From CALKZN01 sp050633585 (lineage in GTDB: Bacteria > Pseudomonadota > Gammaproteobacteria > Arenicellales > Arenicellaceae): a DNA stretch of 64,000 nucleotides. Made by a program: the position numbers and the translations under genes. Numbering within the stretch: position 1 is the stretch's first letter; each line of letters opens with the position of its first letter. Shown one piece after another: positions 27,182 to 35,843 of the stretch. Under the pieces are notes generated by a model. That model searched no databases. It was not told where the DNA came from and saw only the letters and a program-made list of their open reading frames with translations. The DNA lies in contig JBOEGT010000021.1 in the NCBI GenBank assembly GCA_050633585.1, positions 7,895 through 71,894 of the forward strand, read 5' to 3'.

Positions 27182-28588
27182 ATGATGCCTAACCAAAAGA
27201 ATAATACTCCTTATAATCCGGCGTATGATCCTTGGTCGGATAAAACGCCAGGGCATGGCCAGCAACACGCACCAACCTTTTGGTTGGTTGATGCTGGGTC
27301 AGTGCCAGAAGATGATGGACCTGTTACGCAAGATATAGACGTTGATGTCGCTATTATTGGCTCGGGTTATACCGGATTAAACACAGCGATTTATTTAGCG
27401 AATGAATTCGGTATAAAAGCAACTATCTTAGAAGCGAATAGTGTGAGTTATGGTTGCAGTACACGTAACGGTGGTCAAGCGCAACTGGCTTCTGGTCGTT
27501 TAAAACGTTCTCAATGGGTGAAGAAGTACGGTAAGCAACGGGCATTAAATTTACATGCCGAAGTTCAAGATGCGATGAACTATTTCAAGCATATGATTTC
27601 TGATATTGAATGTGATGCTGATTCGGGAGGGCATTACTACATCGCACACAAGCCCAGAGTGGCGGAAGCGCTTAAAAAAGAAATTAAGGTCCATAACGAT
27701 ATTTTTGGTTATGAATCAAAGTTTATTGATCAACAAACTTTGCGCAATGAGGTGGTCAATGATCGCGAGTCTTTTGGCGCTATGTTTGAACCTGACGGAA
27801 TCAGCATACAACCTGCCAAATTAGCTTTTGGTTATGTGAAAAAAGCGCGGCAGCTAGGTGTTAAAATTCATACATCAAGCCCCGTTTCTGGTTGGGAAAC
27901 GATTAATGGGGTGCATCATTTAAAAACACCTGGTGGAGTGGTCAAGGCACGAAAAGTCGCTATCGCCACGGGTGGATATACGTTTCCTAAAATTCATAAA
28001 ACAGTGAAGAACCGCCTAATGCCAGTCTTGTCTAACAATATGGTGACAAGGGTGTTAACCCAAGAAGAGCTTCACGCCATTGGTATTAAAACAGGTACGC
28101 CTTTGACGGACACGCGAGTACTTCGTCACTACTTTAGGCTTTTGCCCAGTAATCGTTTACAGATTGGTAGTCGCAGTGCAATTAAAGGTAAAGATGCGCC
28201 GAAAAAAATATATGAAGATATGCTGATTAGAGACTTGGTGCGTAAGTTTCCAATTTTAAAAGGTATTGAGATTGAATATTCTTGGTGGGGTTGGGTTGAT
28301 GTCTCTCACGATATGATGCCTCGCATTACCCAGCCTAATCCTACTGAGAGTGTCTATTATGCGCTAGGCTATGGAGGTAATGGCGTCATGTATTCAGCGC
28401 AAGCGGGCCGGCGAATGGCTGAGTTAGTCGCGGGTAAAACGTTGCCAAAAAATGTACCTTTCTTTGACTCTAAGCTGCCATATCCAATTGCCTTTAATAC
28501 GATTGAGTCTCCATTGTTTGCGCCTTTTCGGCGCTTGGGGCAGCGGTTCTTATATCGGTGGTATGAATATACGGATGAAAGAGACTAA
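27182..28588 (+). CDS. tauY: FAD-dependent amine oxidoreductase, probable taurine dehydrogenase large subunit
   Basis: A 468-residue DAO-superfamily flavoprotein. The dinucleotide-binding motif is VAIIGSGYTGLNTAIYL (G60-x-G62-x-x-G65), then TILEANSVSYGCSTRNGGQ, the PuuB/amine-oxidase pattern, and GYGGNGVMYSAQAGRRMAEL near the C-terminus for the FAD end. It lacks a signal peptide. With the small NTF2-like partner it matches TauY, which oxidatively deaminates taurine to sulfoacetaldehyde with ammonium release. A gamma-glutamylputrescine-type oxidase is the main alternative. Two adjacent ATGs at 27182 and 27185 share the AGGA ribosome site. A strong terminator follows. Confidence 0.7.
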   Translation: MMPNQKNNTPYNPAYDPWSDKTPGHGQQHAPTFWLVDAGSVPEDDGPVTQDIDVDVAIIGSGYTGLNTAIYLANEFGIKATILEANSVSYGCSTRNGGQAQLASGRLKRSQWVKKYGKQRALNLHAEVQDAMNYFKHMISDIECDADSGGHYYIAHKPRVAEALKKEIKVHNDIFGYESKFIDQQTLRNEVVNDRESFGAMFEPDGISIQPAKLAFGYVKKARQLGVKIHTSSPVSGWETINGVHHLKTPGGVVKARKVAIATGGYTFPKIHKTVKNRLMPVLSNNMVTRVLTQEELHAIGIKTGTPLTDTRVLRHYFRLLPSNRLQIGSRSAIKGKDAPKKIYEDMLIRDLVRKFPILKGIEIEYSWWGWVDVSHDMMPRITQPNPTESVYYALGYGGNGVMYSAQAGRRMAELVAGKTLPKNVPFFDSKLPYPIAFNTIESPLFAPFRRLGQRFLYRWYEYTDERD

Positions 28589-28616
28589 TGTGAGAATGTA
28601 GTCTGTTTAAGAAAAA

Positions 28617-28651
28617 GCGCTAAATAAAACATTTAGCGTTTTTTTTTTTTT
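28617..28651 (+). terminator. Rho-independent terminator after tauY-like gene
   Basis: CGCTAAAT and ATTTAGCG pair around AAAAC and are followed by 13 T residues. The preceding A-run would also let it act weakly on the convergent MocR gene. Confidence 0.9.
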
Positions 28652-28706
28652 GCCTATCACGGGCGCGTTTAACATAAGCAAATTCAGGGGAGAGCTTATT
28701 GAGCGG

Positions 28707-30179
28707 TTAAGTGATTTCTTTGATAATTTTGGCGAGCTCTTTTATGCCTGGATCTATTTGCTTGTGAGGAATAGATGAAAACCCCAGTCTGAAATAGTTT
28801 TTTGGAGGGTTTTCTTCCAGGAAATGCACGTTTCCTGATTCAATGATGATGCTGGCTTTAGCGGCAGCAAGCCTTAACCTGGATGCATCTAAGTTTTTAG
28901 GGCCTTTGACCCAGCATGATGCGCCACCCATGGTGAGGTTAGGCAGTAATTCAGGTAAATACTTTCTGAAAGCTTCTTTTAAAATCTCACTCCGTTCTTC
29001 ATAGGCGTGGACAAGGTTGCGAATCAGCGTGTCATGATAGCCTCTTGCTAAGAATAAGGCGACTGCTCGTTCATTGTTAGTGGCTGGGTGACGCAGCATC
29101 AAACGTCTTAATGCACGTAATTCATGAATTAACTCTACAGGGCCAACAACATAACCCATGCGAAGCCCTGGTGACAGGGTTTTTGACAAGCTTCCAACAT
29201 AGATAACGTTGCCATTTTTATCGAGACTTTTTAATGCAGGTAATGGGTTTGAGTGGTAATTGATTTCACTCTCGTAATCATCTTCGATCAACAGAATATC
29301 TTTTTCAGCCGTGCGCTCTAATAATTCTTTACGTCGCTCAATTGGCATTGTGACGGTAGTTGGAGATTGATGGCTTGGTGTGACATATAAGCAATCACAT
29401 TCATCGATATTGTCGTCGATGATTAAACCTTGCTTATCAATATCTAGACTCTTAATATTGGCAGCGCTTAACGACACAATGTTGCGAACATCAACGTAAC
29501 CTGGATTTTCTAAACCAATGGTGTTGTCTTTATCTAATAAAAGATTTGATAGCAGATATAAAGCATGTTGGCAGCCTACGGTCACTAAAATTTGTTCTGG
29601 CTTGACCCAAACCCCGCGCCGAGGTAGCAAGCGTTTATGAATTTGCTCGATGAGTAATGGATCATCCGTATCATAGTGGTCAACAGCCCAGTCTTTAATG
29701 GCACCGACGCTCACCGCGTCTCGGCAACACTCTCGCCAATTATTGGTTGGAAAATAATCGTAATCTAATTGCCCATAGATAAAGGGATACTGAAATTTTT
29801 TCCAATCATTAGGCTTTTGAATATTCTTCTGTTCAGAAGGTGTGAATTTAAACTTATTTGCCCAATTAAGGCGGTCACTCTCTGGGATGCGTTTCCTTTT
29901 CTTTTGGGGCTTCACCATGCCTTCAAGCACATCTGGGTTGACAAAATAACCGCTGCGAGGCTTTGTGATGAGATAACCGTCATTCAGTAAATGGTCGTAG
30001 GCTAGAACGACAGTGTTTCTTGCGACTTTTAACTGCTTTGATAAATTGCGGCTAGAAGGCAAGCGTTCTGATAAGGGAATTTGGCCGTTATTAATCGCAT
30101 TGACCACCTGCTCCCTGATTTGTTTTTGCAAACTTACGTCACTAGATGGGTCTAGATGGAATAATTGAAATACCGACAT
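28707..30179 (-). CDS. tauR: MocR-family (GntR-aminotransferase fusion) regulator, TauR-like
   Basis: A 490-residue chimera. Residues 1-75 are a GntR winged helix (QIREQVVNAINNGQIPLSERLPSSRNLSKQL, VARNTVVLAYDHLLNDGYL). The rest is a class I aminotransferase-fold domain with PLP-lysine in YVGSLSKTLSPGLRMGY and the DDYESE motif. MocR regulators such as GabR, PdxR and TauR bind PLP and an amino compound and usually activate a divergent operon. This gene is divergent from a tauABC-type importer and convergent with the tauXY-like pair, just like TauR. Its intergenic region carries candidate binding sites. The name rests on context. Confidence 0.75.
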   Translation of the reverse strand: MSVFQLFHLDPSSDVSLQKQIREQVVNAINNGQIPLSERLPSSRNLSKQLKVARNTVVLAYDHLLNDGYLITKPRSGYFVNPDVLEGMVKPQKKRKRIPESDRLNWANKFKFTPSEQKNIQKPNDWKKFQYPFIYGQLDYDYFPTNNWRECCRDAVSVGAIKDWAVDHYDTDDPLLIEQIHKRLLPRRGVWVKPEQILVTVGCQHALYLLSNLLLDKDNTIGLENPGYVDVRNIVSLSAANIKSLDIDKQGLIIDDNIDECDCLYVTPSHQSPTTVTMPIERRKELLERTAEKDILLIEDDYESEINYHSNPLPALKSLDKNGNVIYVGSLSKTLSPGLRMGYVVGPVELIHELRALRRLMLRHPATNNERAVALFLARGYHDTLIRNLVHAYEERSEILKEAFRKYLPELLPNLTMGGASCWVKGPKNLDASRLRLAAAKASIIIESGNVHFLEENPPKNYFRLGFSSIPHKQIDPGIKELAKIIKEIT

Positions 30180-30626
30180 AAGCGTGCTTTTATTTTGGGT
30201 TGATGGTGGCGACGTACGTTAAATTTTTCTATGAATATTTGTTTTATTTTCCAGTCTCTGGGAATATGTATCCATGATATCGAATATATCAATTGCAGTC
30301 ATCGTAATGCTTATAGGTGATGATTTTCTGTAAGTCATTGATAAATATAGATATAAATTAAAATCAATGATAATCTGGAGTAATAAAATGTTTGTTTCTG
30401 GACCTATCATTGGTTCCAGTTTAACGGTAGTTTGGGACCCAGTGACCTATAAAGATTATAAATAGATGTATAAAAACGATAACTTAAGTCATTTTGTTAG
30501 CTTGAAGAGCAAGCATTACCGCTAAGAGGTGATCTTGGTTTCAACGTTCAATAAAGAGTTATTAGTACAAATAAGAAAAGAAATACTGAAGGATAAGACT
30601 CAATAAACTATAAAAAGAGGTAAAAA
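30180..30626. other. intergenic region between MocR regulator and tauA-like gene
   Basis: This 447-bp region has no gene; its short frames lack starts and family resemblance. It holds the operator-like elements at 30398-30443 and possible -10 sequences TATAAA near 30448-30459. The tauA-like leader would be about 160 bases long. No RNA gene was recognised. Confidence 0.55.
30398..30443. promoter_or_regulatory. candidate TauR/MocR operator of the tauABC promoter
   Basis: CTGGACCTAT (30398-30407) with ATTGGTTCCAG following forms CTGGA...TCCAG symmetry, and a direct near-repeat TTGG-N-CCAGT recurs about 21-23 bp further (30411-30420 and 30432-30443). The same CTGGAC and TTGGTNC words occur upstream of tauX. 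The sites sit just ahead of a TATAAA-like -10. Confidence 0.5.
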
Positions 30627-31598
30627 ATGAAAACAGTAAAAAATATCGTCAAGTCAGTTGCAGTTGCGACGTCAGTAACGATGGCTTCATCAGCGTATGC
30701 AGATGTTAATGTTGCATACTTTTTGGAGTGGGCTACACCCAATCAAATTGCAAAAGTTGAGAAAATTTATGATGAAGCACTCGGCGAAAAAGTAAACTGG
30801 GTTAACTTTGGTAGCGGTGGTGCGATGACTGAAGCGATGCTTGCTGGTGATATTGATATCTCTTATAGCCAAGGCTTGGCGCCTTTTGTCAATGCGGTAA
30901 ATGCAAATGCGCCAATTAAAATGGTCGGAATAGCAGTGGCCTATGGCGCCGCAGATGATTGTATTATTAGAACCGATTCTGGCATAACCAAAGCAAATGC
31001 AACGGAACTAGAAGGGAAGTCTATTGCTGTTCCATTAAATACAATGGCGGACTTTGGTTTTCGCATGACGATGCAAAACTTAGGTGTCGATATTGCTAAA
31101 GTAAAAGTGGTAGACCAAGAGCCTGCTGATGCGGCAGTTTCACTGGTTGATGGTGCGGTTGTAGCGGCATGTGGGTTTGGTGAAAACTCATTGTCAAAAA
31201 TGAAAGAAGTGGGTCAACCAATTTTAACGGTGGACGAGAAGAAAGCAGCCGGAATTACCAGTTTTGATATTGTTTCAGTGACTGAGAAATTTGCACAGGA
31301 AAGACCTGAAGCGCTGCGTACTTTCCTTGAAGTCACCGCTCAAGCAAATGCTGATTTTGCGAAGGATCAATCAAAGATTGATGTGATTGCAAGCGATGCG
31401 GGCTTAACTCTTGAAAAGACTAAATCACAAATGGCTGGTTTTGTATTTCCATCTGTTGCCGATCAAATGTCCGGCTATTTTAATGAAGGTGGTCGTGTTG
31501 CAACCATGTTGCCTTTTATGGGAAAAATGTTCGCAACAGCAGCGGCGCCAGCGAAAAGCGATTACGGTACAGTCGTTGATACGTCTTATTTGAAGTAA
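30627..31598 (+). CDS. tauA: taurine-type ABC transporter, substrate-binding protein
   Basis: A 323-residue periplasmic binding protein with a signal peptide (VKSVAVATSVTMASSAYA, cleaved near residue 26). The mature part opens with VNVAYFLEWATPNQIAKVEKIYDEALG and WVNFGSGGAMTEAMLAGDIDISYSQGLAPFV, the nitrate/sulfonate/taurine (SsuA/TauA) family pattern; VNANAPIKMVGIAVAYG is also typical. It is followed by ATPase and permease genes and controlled in all likelihood by the divergent MocR protein. AGAGG lies six bases before the ATG. Confidence 0.85.
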   Translation: MKTVKNIVKSVAVATSVTMASSAYADVNVAYFLEWATPNQIAKVEKIYDEALGEKVNWVNFGSGGAMTEAMLAGDIDISYSQGLAPFVNAVNANAPIKMVGIAVAYGAADDCIIRTDSGITKANATELEGKSIAVPLNTMADFGFRMTMQNLGVDIAKVKVVDQEPADAAVSLVDGAVVAACGFGENSLSKMKEVGQPILTVDEKKAAGITSFDIVSVTEKFAQERPEALRTFLEVTAQANADFAKDQSKIDVIASDAGLTLEKTKSQMAGFVFPSVADQMSGYFNEGGRVATMLPFMGKMFATAAAPAKSDYGTVVDTSYLK

Positions 31599-31692
31599 TT
31601 TTTCTGCTGTATTTGCCAGTGTGCATGAATAAAAGGTTTTACCAGCACTCGTTGATGAGTATTGATTGAAAACCTTAGCATTGTTGGTATGT

Positions 31693-31731
31693 AAAATGGC
31701 AGGTGACATCAAAACACCTGCCATTTTTTTT
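31693..31731 (+). terminator. intergenic terminator/attenuator after tauA
   Basis: AAAATGGCAGGTG pairs with CACCTGCCATTTT around nine bases and is followed by T residues. Placed between the binding-protein and ATPase genes, it should favour tauA expression over tauBC, as the hairpin after dctP does. Confidence 0.8.
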
Positions 31732-31840
31732 GAAAAAAACGATAGCGTGATAATTTTCTAATCTCATAACACGAATTATCAGCTTATCTATGAATTGAAA
31801 TGTTCAGCTTGAACCTGCATAACTGTTGGAGCGATGGTGT

Positions 31841-32635
31841 ATGAGTGATCTTGTTTTAGACAACCTTAATATGGTTTTCAATGTGTCCACAGGAGGCACA
31901 GTTCATGCCTTGAAAGATGTCAGTTTCACACTGAAAAGTGGCGAACTATTATCTGTTCTAGGCCCCTCAGGTTGCGGTAAAACAACCTTGTTAAATATTA
32001 TTGCCGGATTTATAAGACCCACTGGCGGTAAAGTGGTATTGGGTGATGAAGAAATTGATGGGCCTGGTGTCAATCGTGGCATGGTATTTCAACAAGGCGC
32101 GCTATTTGAATGGTTAACAGTTGCTGAAAACGTTGACTTTGGCTTGCGGATGAAAAAAACAGATCCAGCGAAATGTGCCAAGTTAGTTGAAGAGTGGTTA
32201 GAGATTGTTGGCTTAGCAGGCTTTGGTCATGTACCGACCTATCAGCTTTCTGGAGGTATGCAGCAACGCATCGCTTTAGCACGTTGTTTGATTAATGACC
32301 CTGATGTGATTTTGATGGATGAGCCCTTGGGCGCATTAGATGCGTTAACGCGTGAAAAAATGCAGTCATTGGTTTTGAAGATATGGAAGGAGACAGGTAA
32401 AACCATCATGATCATTACTCACTCTGTAGAGGAAGCGCTACTACTGGGGGAAAGACTGTTTGTAATGGCACCAAGGCCGGGCCGATTGCATAAAGAATAT
32501 AATTTACCATTTGCAGAGCAAGGTTTAACTGAAGATCCTCGTGAAATCAAAAATAGCGATAAATTTATTGAGACACGCGAAGAAATTCTCACCATGATCT
32601 GGAATATGGAAGAAGAAATTATGGGGCAGGTGTAA
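31841..32635 (+). CDS. tauB: taurine-type ABC transporter, ATP-binding protein
   Basis: A 264-residue ABC ATPase. Walker A is GPSGCGKTTL, the signature LSGGMQQRIALAR, Walker B VILMDEPLGALD, and the H-loop IITHSVEEAL. The sequence GGKVVLGDEEIDGPGVNRGMVFQ and QGALFEWLTVAENVDFGL is of the TauB/SsuB type. I chose the ATG at 31841, which has GGAG nine bases upstream; the TTG at 31826 has none. It ends 2 bp before the permease start. Confidence 0.88.
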   Translation: MSDLVLDNLNMVFNVSTGGTVHALKDVSFTLKSGELLSVLGPSGCGKTTLLNIIAGFIRPTGGKVVLGDEEIDGPGVNRGMVFQQGALFEWLTVAENVDFGLRMKKTDPAKCAKLVEEWLEIVGLAGFGHVPTYQLSGGMQQRIALARCLINDPDVILMDEPLGALDALTREKMQSLVLKIWKETGKTIMIITHSVEEALLLGERLFVMAPRPGRLHKEYNLPFAEQGLTEDPREIKNSDKFIETREEILTMIWNMEEEIMGQV

Positions 32636-32637
32636 TT

Positions 32638-34566
32638 ATGTTTGATTTCTTATTTGAATACAGAGGCTTTATTGTAGGGTTTATTTTCCTTGCCTTAATC
32701 AGCGCATGTATAGCCGCGACTATTTATGGTCGTAAGCTCATTCGAACAGAAAAGACTGATGCGGTATTTGGTGATCCAGAACGCGCATTAGGTGGTTGGC
32801 ATTGGGTGGTGACCGGTGTGAGCGCAATTTTACTCATATGGTTTTATTTTTCGTGGGATACGGCGAGAGCTTTTTTCCCAAAAGCGGCCAATGAGTTGTG
32901 TCAAGTTGCCAAGTTGGAGTATGCAACAAACCCGATTCGATCAACGTTTGCATTAGATAATTCTTATTTGCGTGGATCGAGCCTGATTAAGCGAGAAGTG
33001 AAGCAGATTGATGGCCTAAAATTGCAAATAGATTCGTTGGGTTTGAATGAAACGCAAAAATCATCAGCATTCACAACGATTCAATTAATGGAGAGTTCGC
33101 TGAAGTTATTATCAACACCTGATAATTTAGACCCTGAGACGGTCAATCAAATTAATCGCGTCAAAGATAGTATTATTCAATTAACCGCTAAGCTTAAAGA
33201 TGATAGTTATCCTGGAGCACCGACAGCGGAGCAAATTGAAAAAGCTAACTCACAAGGACGTTGGGGAGATTCAGGTGATGAAATTCCTTTGCACCCTGCG
33301 AGCCCACGAGGATATAAGTTTGATGCTGCTGCAAAAGAAATGCGAGCTATTGCGATTGATTTCTCAAAAGTACGTAATCAAAATGCTAAATTTCTGAATC
33401 AAGTTGAGCAGTTGAAAGGTCAAATTGAGTCCTTAGAGCAGCTAGCAACCGAATCAGGAAAAGACGATTCGATAGTACAAGCGAGAAAAGACTTCTCTAA
33501 AAGTCTGACACGAGTTCTTAGACGTATCGATGATGGCTTGATTTTTCCACCCAATGCGATGGATGGATTAGAAGCCGCATTAGTTGACCTAGAGAAAGAG
33601 CAACAAGATCAACAAGGTGGTTTGAGTTTCATTGACGCTTGGATAATGCCAGGGGGTAAAATTAGTTCAGGAAGTAGTTCTTGTAGCGAACAAGGTTCGG
33701 GCCGTTGGTTGCCGAAACCTTCGGATACGTTGAGAACAATGACTCGAATTTCAGATCCAAATATTGGCTATAAAGGATATCCATTGCTGTGGTACAAGCA
33801 AAAGCCTTTTGGTGAAATGGTTGATTTCGTGGTGCCTGATTTTCTATCAAGCTTGATTCCGGGTGATTTTCCTCGCCATTCTGAAGATGGAAAAATAGGG
33901 AGTAACTTTAAAAGCAAAGTGCATAATTTTGCGACGGGTAACTTTGATTCATTCTCATTGCCAGTGCCTTCCGGGCATATATGGGATTCTTTACTCAGAG
34001 TTTTAGCGGGATTATTCTTTGGTATTATCCTTGGTGTTCCGTTAGGTTTGTTTATGGGTTTATCTCGATTCTCTAAAGGCTTCTTTGACCCCTTAATCGA
34101 ACTTTATCGTCCCGTTCCTCCGCTAGCATGGGCGCCACTTATTTTGACTATTTTTGGTATTCAAGATGATGGTAAGATTTTCTTATTGTTCATGGTGGCA
34201 TTTGCCATTATGGTTATTTCTGCTCGAACAGGTGCGAGTGGTACACATTTGTCTAAGATTCGTGCGGCGCATTCACTAGGCGCATCTAATCAGCAAATTC
34301 TGCGGCAGGTTATTTTACCAAATTCATTACCTGAGATTCTCACGGGTATACGAATTGCGATAGGTGTATGTTGGGGAACCTTGGTTGCGGCTGAAATGCT
34401 AGCTGGAACGACGGGTATTGGTTTTGTAGAAAACGTTGCACGTAAACAGTCAGATTATGAAATCATTTGGACGACTATCATTATTCTAGGCTTATTAGGG
34501 TTGTTATTCGATCTAATCATGAGATGGGTTATCGATAAAGTGATCCCATGGCGTGGTAAAGGCTAA
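32638..34566 (+). CDS. tauC: taurine-type ABC permease with large extracytoplasmic insert
   Basis: A 642-residue permease, more than twice the usual 270-280 for TauC/SsuC. Residues about 5-32 and 54-74 are membrane helices; residues about 80-440 are a hydrophilic, helix- and coiled-coil-rich region (for example residues about 115-190 and 240-320) placed between helix 2 and the canonical permease core. The core (about 445-640) contains the EAA-type loop IRAAHSLGASNQQILRQVILPNSLPEILTGI and GVCWGTLVAAEML. The insert also holds cysteine pairs (SSCSEQ). Long TauC-like permeases of this shape occur in marine bacteria. Its insert may aid TauA docking; that is inference. Confidence 0.82.
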   Translation: MFDFLFEYRGFIVGFIFLALISACIAATIYGRKLIRTEKTDAVFGDPERALGGWHWVVTGVSAILLIWFYFSWDTARAFFPKAANELCQVAKLEYATNPIRSTFALDNSYLRGSSLIKREVKQIDGLKLQIDSLGLNETQKSSAFTTIQLMESSLKLLSTPDNLDPETVNQINRVKDSIIQLTAKLKDDSYPGAPTAEQIEKANSQGRWGDSGDEIPLHPASPRGYKFDAAAKEMRAIAIDFSKVRNQNAKFLNQVEQLKGQIESLEQLATESGKDDSIVQARKDFSKSLTRVLRRIDDGLIFPPNAMDGLEAALVDLEKEQQDQQGGLSFIDAWIMPGGKISSGSSSCSEQGSGRWLPKPSDTLRTMTRISDPNIGYKGYPLLWYKQKPFGEMVDFVVPDFLSSLIPGDFPRHSEDGKIGSNFKSKVHNFATGNFDSFSLPVPSGHIWDSLLRVLAGLFFGIILGVPLGLFMGLSRFSKGFFDPLIELYRPVPPLAWAPLILTIFGIQDDGKIFLLFMVAFAIMVISARTGASGTHLSKIRAAHSLGASNQQILRQVILPNSLPEILTGIRIAIGVCWGTLVAAEMLAGTTGIGFVENVARKQSDYEIIWTTIIILGLLGLLFDLIMRWVIDKVIPWRGKG

Positions 34567-34600
34567 CGTTTAACGACTGTCATAATATTAGACGGTAAAA

Positions 34601-34632
34601 GAAAAGGTTTACCCATGAGGGTAAGCCTTTTC
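34601..34632 (+). terminator. hairpin terminator after tauC-like gene
   Basis: GAAAAGGTTTACCC and GGGTAAGCCTTTTC pair around ATGA (one mismatch) with T-rich sequence after. It separates the ABC operon from the aminotransferase gene at 34684. Confidence 0.75.
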
Positions 34633-34683
34633 TTGTCTTTAACTAAGGATTTCCAACTATTTTGATTGTAAAAAGAGGATACA

Positions 34684-35811
34684 ATGCCGAGTTTATTATC
34701 TAATGTCGATCCAGGCGGGTTGCTTGAGTATTCAGTGGTTTACACTGATCGTTCTTTGAACCACATGTCACAATCTTTTCAAGATGTGATGAATGACATT
34801 TCGGTGACGCTAAAGGATGTATATCAAGCTCATTCAGTGGCCGTTGTGCCCGGCAGTGGCACATTTGCGATGGAAGCCGTTGCTCGACAGTTTGCGACTG
34901 ATCAAAAATGTCTAGTTATTCGAAATGGTTGGTTTAGTTTTCGTTGGACAGAAATTTTTGAAGCCGCAAATATCCCTAGCCAAGAAATCGTGCTTAAAGC
35001 ATTGTCCGATGGTTCTCACCAATCTGCGTTCGCGCCAGCTCCAATCGAAGATGTTGTTAAAACTATTCAAACGGAAAAACCAGCCGTTGTTTGCGCGCCT
35101 CATGTTGAGACTTCAGCCGGCATGATGCTGCCAGATGATTATATTAAAGCAATGGCAGAGGCTGTGCATTCTGTTGACGGCATTTTAGTACTGGATTGTA
35201 TTGCTTCAGGCACCATCTGGGTTGATATGAAGGAGTTAGGTGTTGATGTATTGATCAGCGCGCCACAAAAAGGTTGGAGCGGTTCACCATGTTGTGGCTT
35301 AGTGATGATGAGTGAAGCGGCGACTGAACTCGCACAAACATCCAACAGTACGAGTTATGCCTGTGATTTGGGTAAATGGCTGCACATTATGCAAGCTTAT
35401 GAAAAGGGGGGGCATGCCTATCACGCGACTATGCCAACGGATGGTCTAGCTGTTTTTAATAAAGTAATGCGCGAGACGCAACAATTTGGTTTTGCAAAAG
35501 CAAAAGAATGCCAATTAGCATTGGGCGATAACGTTCGTGAAATTCTGCGCATAAAAGGCTATAAGAGTGTCGCTAGCAAAGGGTTTGAGGCTCCAGGCGT
35601 TGTAGTGTGCTACACCGACGATACTGCGATTCATGATGGGTCGAAATTTAAAGCCTTGGGTTTTCAAATTGCTGCCGGTGTGCCACTGCGGTGTGATGAA
35701 CCTGAAAACTACAAAACATTTCGATTAGGCCTGTTTGGTCTGGATAAATTGCAAAATATTGATCGTACGGTTGATCATTTAACGCAAGCGTTGGACAATT
35801 TGGACGGATAA
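34684..35811 (+). CDS. class V aminotransferase
   Basis: A 375-residue fold type I PLP enzyme of the alanine-glyoxylate/serine-pyruvate (class V) family. PLP-lysine is in LISAPQKGWSGSPCCG; VVPGSGTFAMEAVA is the phosphate-binding loop and VLDCIASGTI carries the aspartate that pairs with the ring nitrogen. It is preceded by AAAGAGG. It belongs with the MFS gene 32 bp downstream. Partners in the region suggest a role in transamination of an amino-sulfonate or glycine-type substrate, but nothing in the sequence fixes the substrate. PhnW (2-aminoethylphosphonate) is a relative, with no phosphonate genes nearby. Confidence 0.85.
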   Translation: MPSLLSNVDPGGLLEYSVVYTDRSLNHMSQSFQDVMNDISVTLKDVYQAHSVAVVPGSGTFAMEAVARQFATDQKCLVIRNGWFSFRWTEIFEAANIPSQEIVLKALSDGSHQSAFAPAPIEDVVKTIQTEKPAVVCAPHVETSAGMMLPDDYIKAMAEAVHSVDGILVLDCIASGTIWVDMKELGVDVLISAPQKGWSGSPCCGLVMMSEAATELAQTSNSTSYACDLGKWLHIMQAYEKGGHAYHATMPTDGLAVFNKVMRETQQFGFAKAKECQLALGDNVREILRIKGYKSVASKGFEAPGVVVCYTDDTAIHDGSKFKALGFQIAAGVPLRCDEPENYKTFRLGLFGLDKLQNIDRTVDHLTQALDNLDG

Positions 35812-35843
35812 ATAACATCTTTTATAAAAGGAGGATCTTCAAC

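Noticed and set aside
34684..35811. PhnW 2-aminoethylphosphonate aminotransferase
   Set aside because: Same class V family, but no phosphonatase or phosphonate genes adjoin it.
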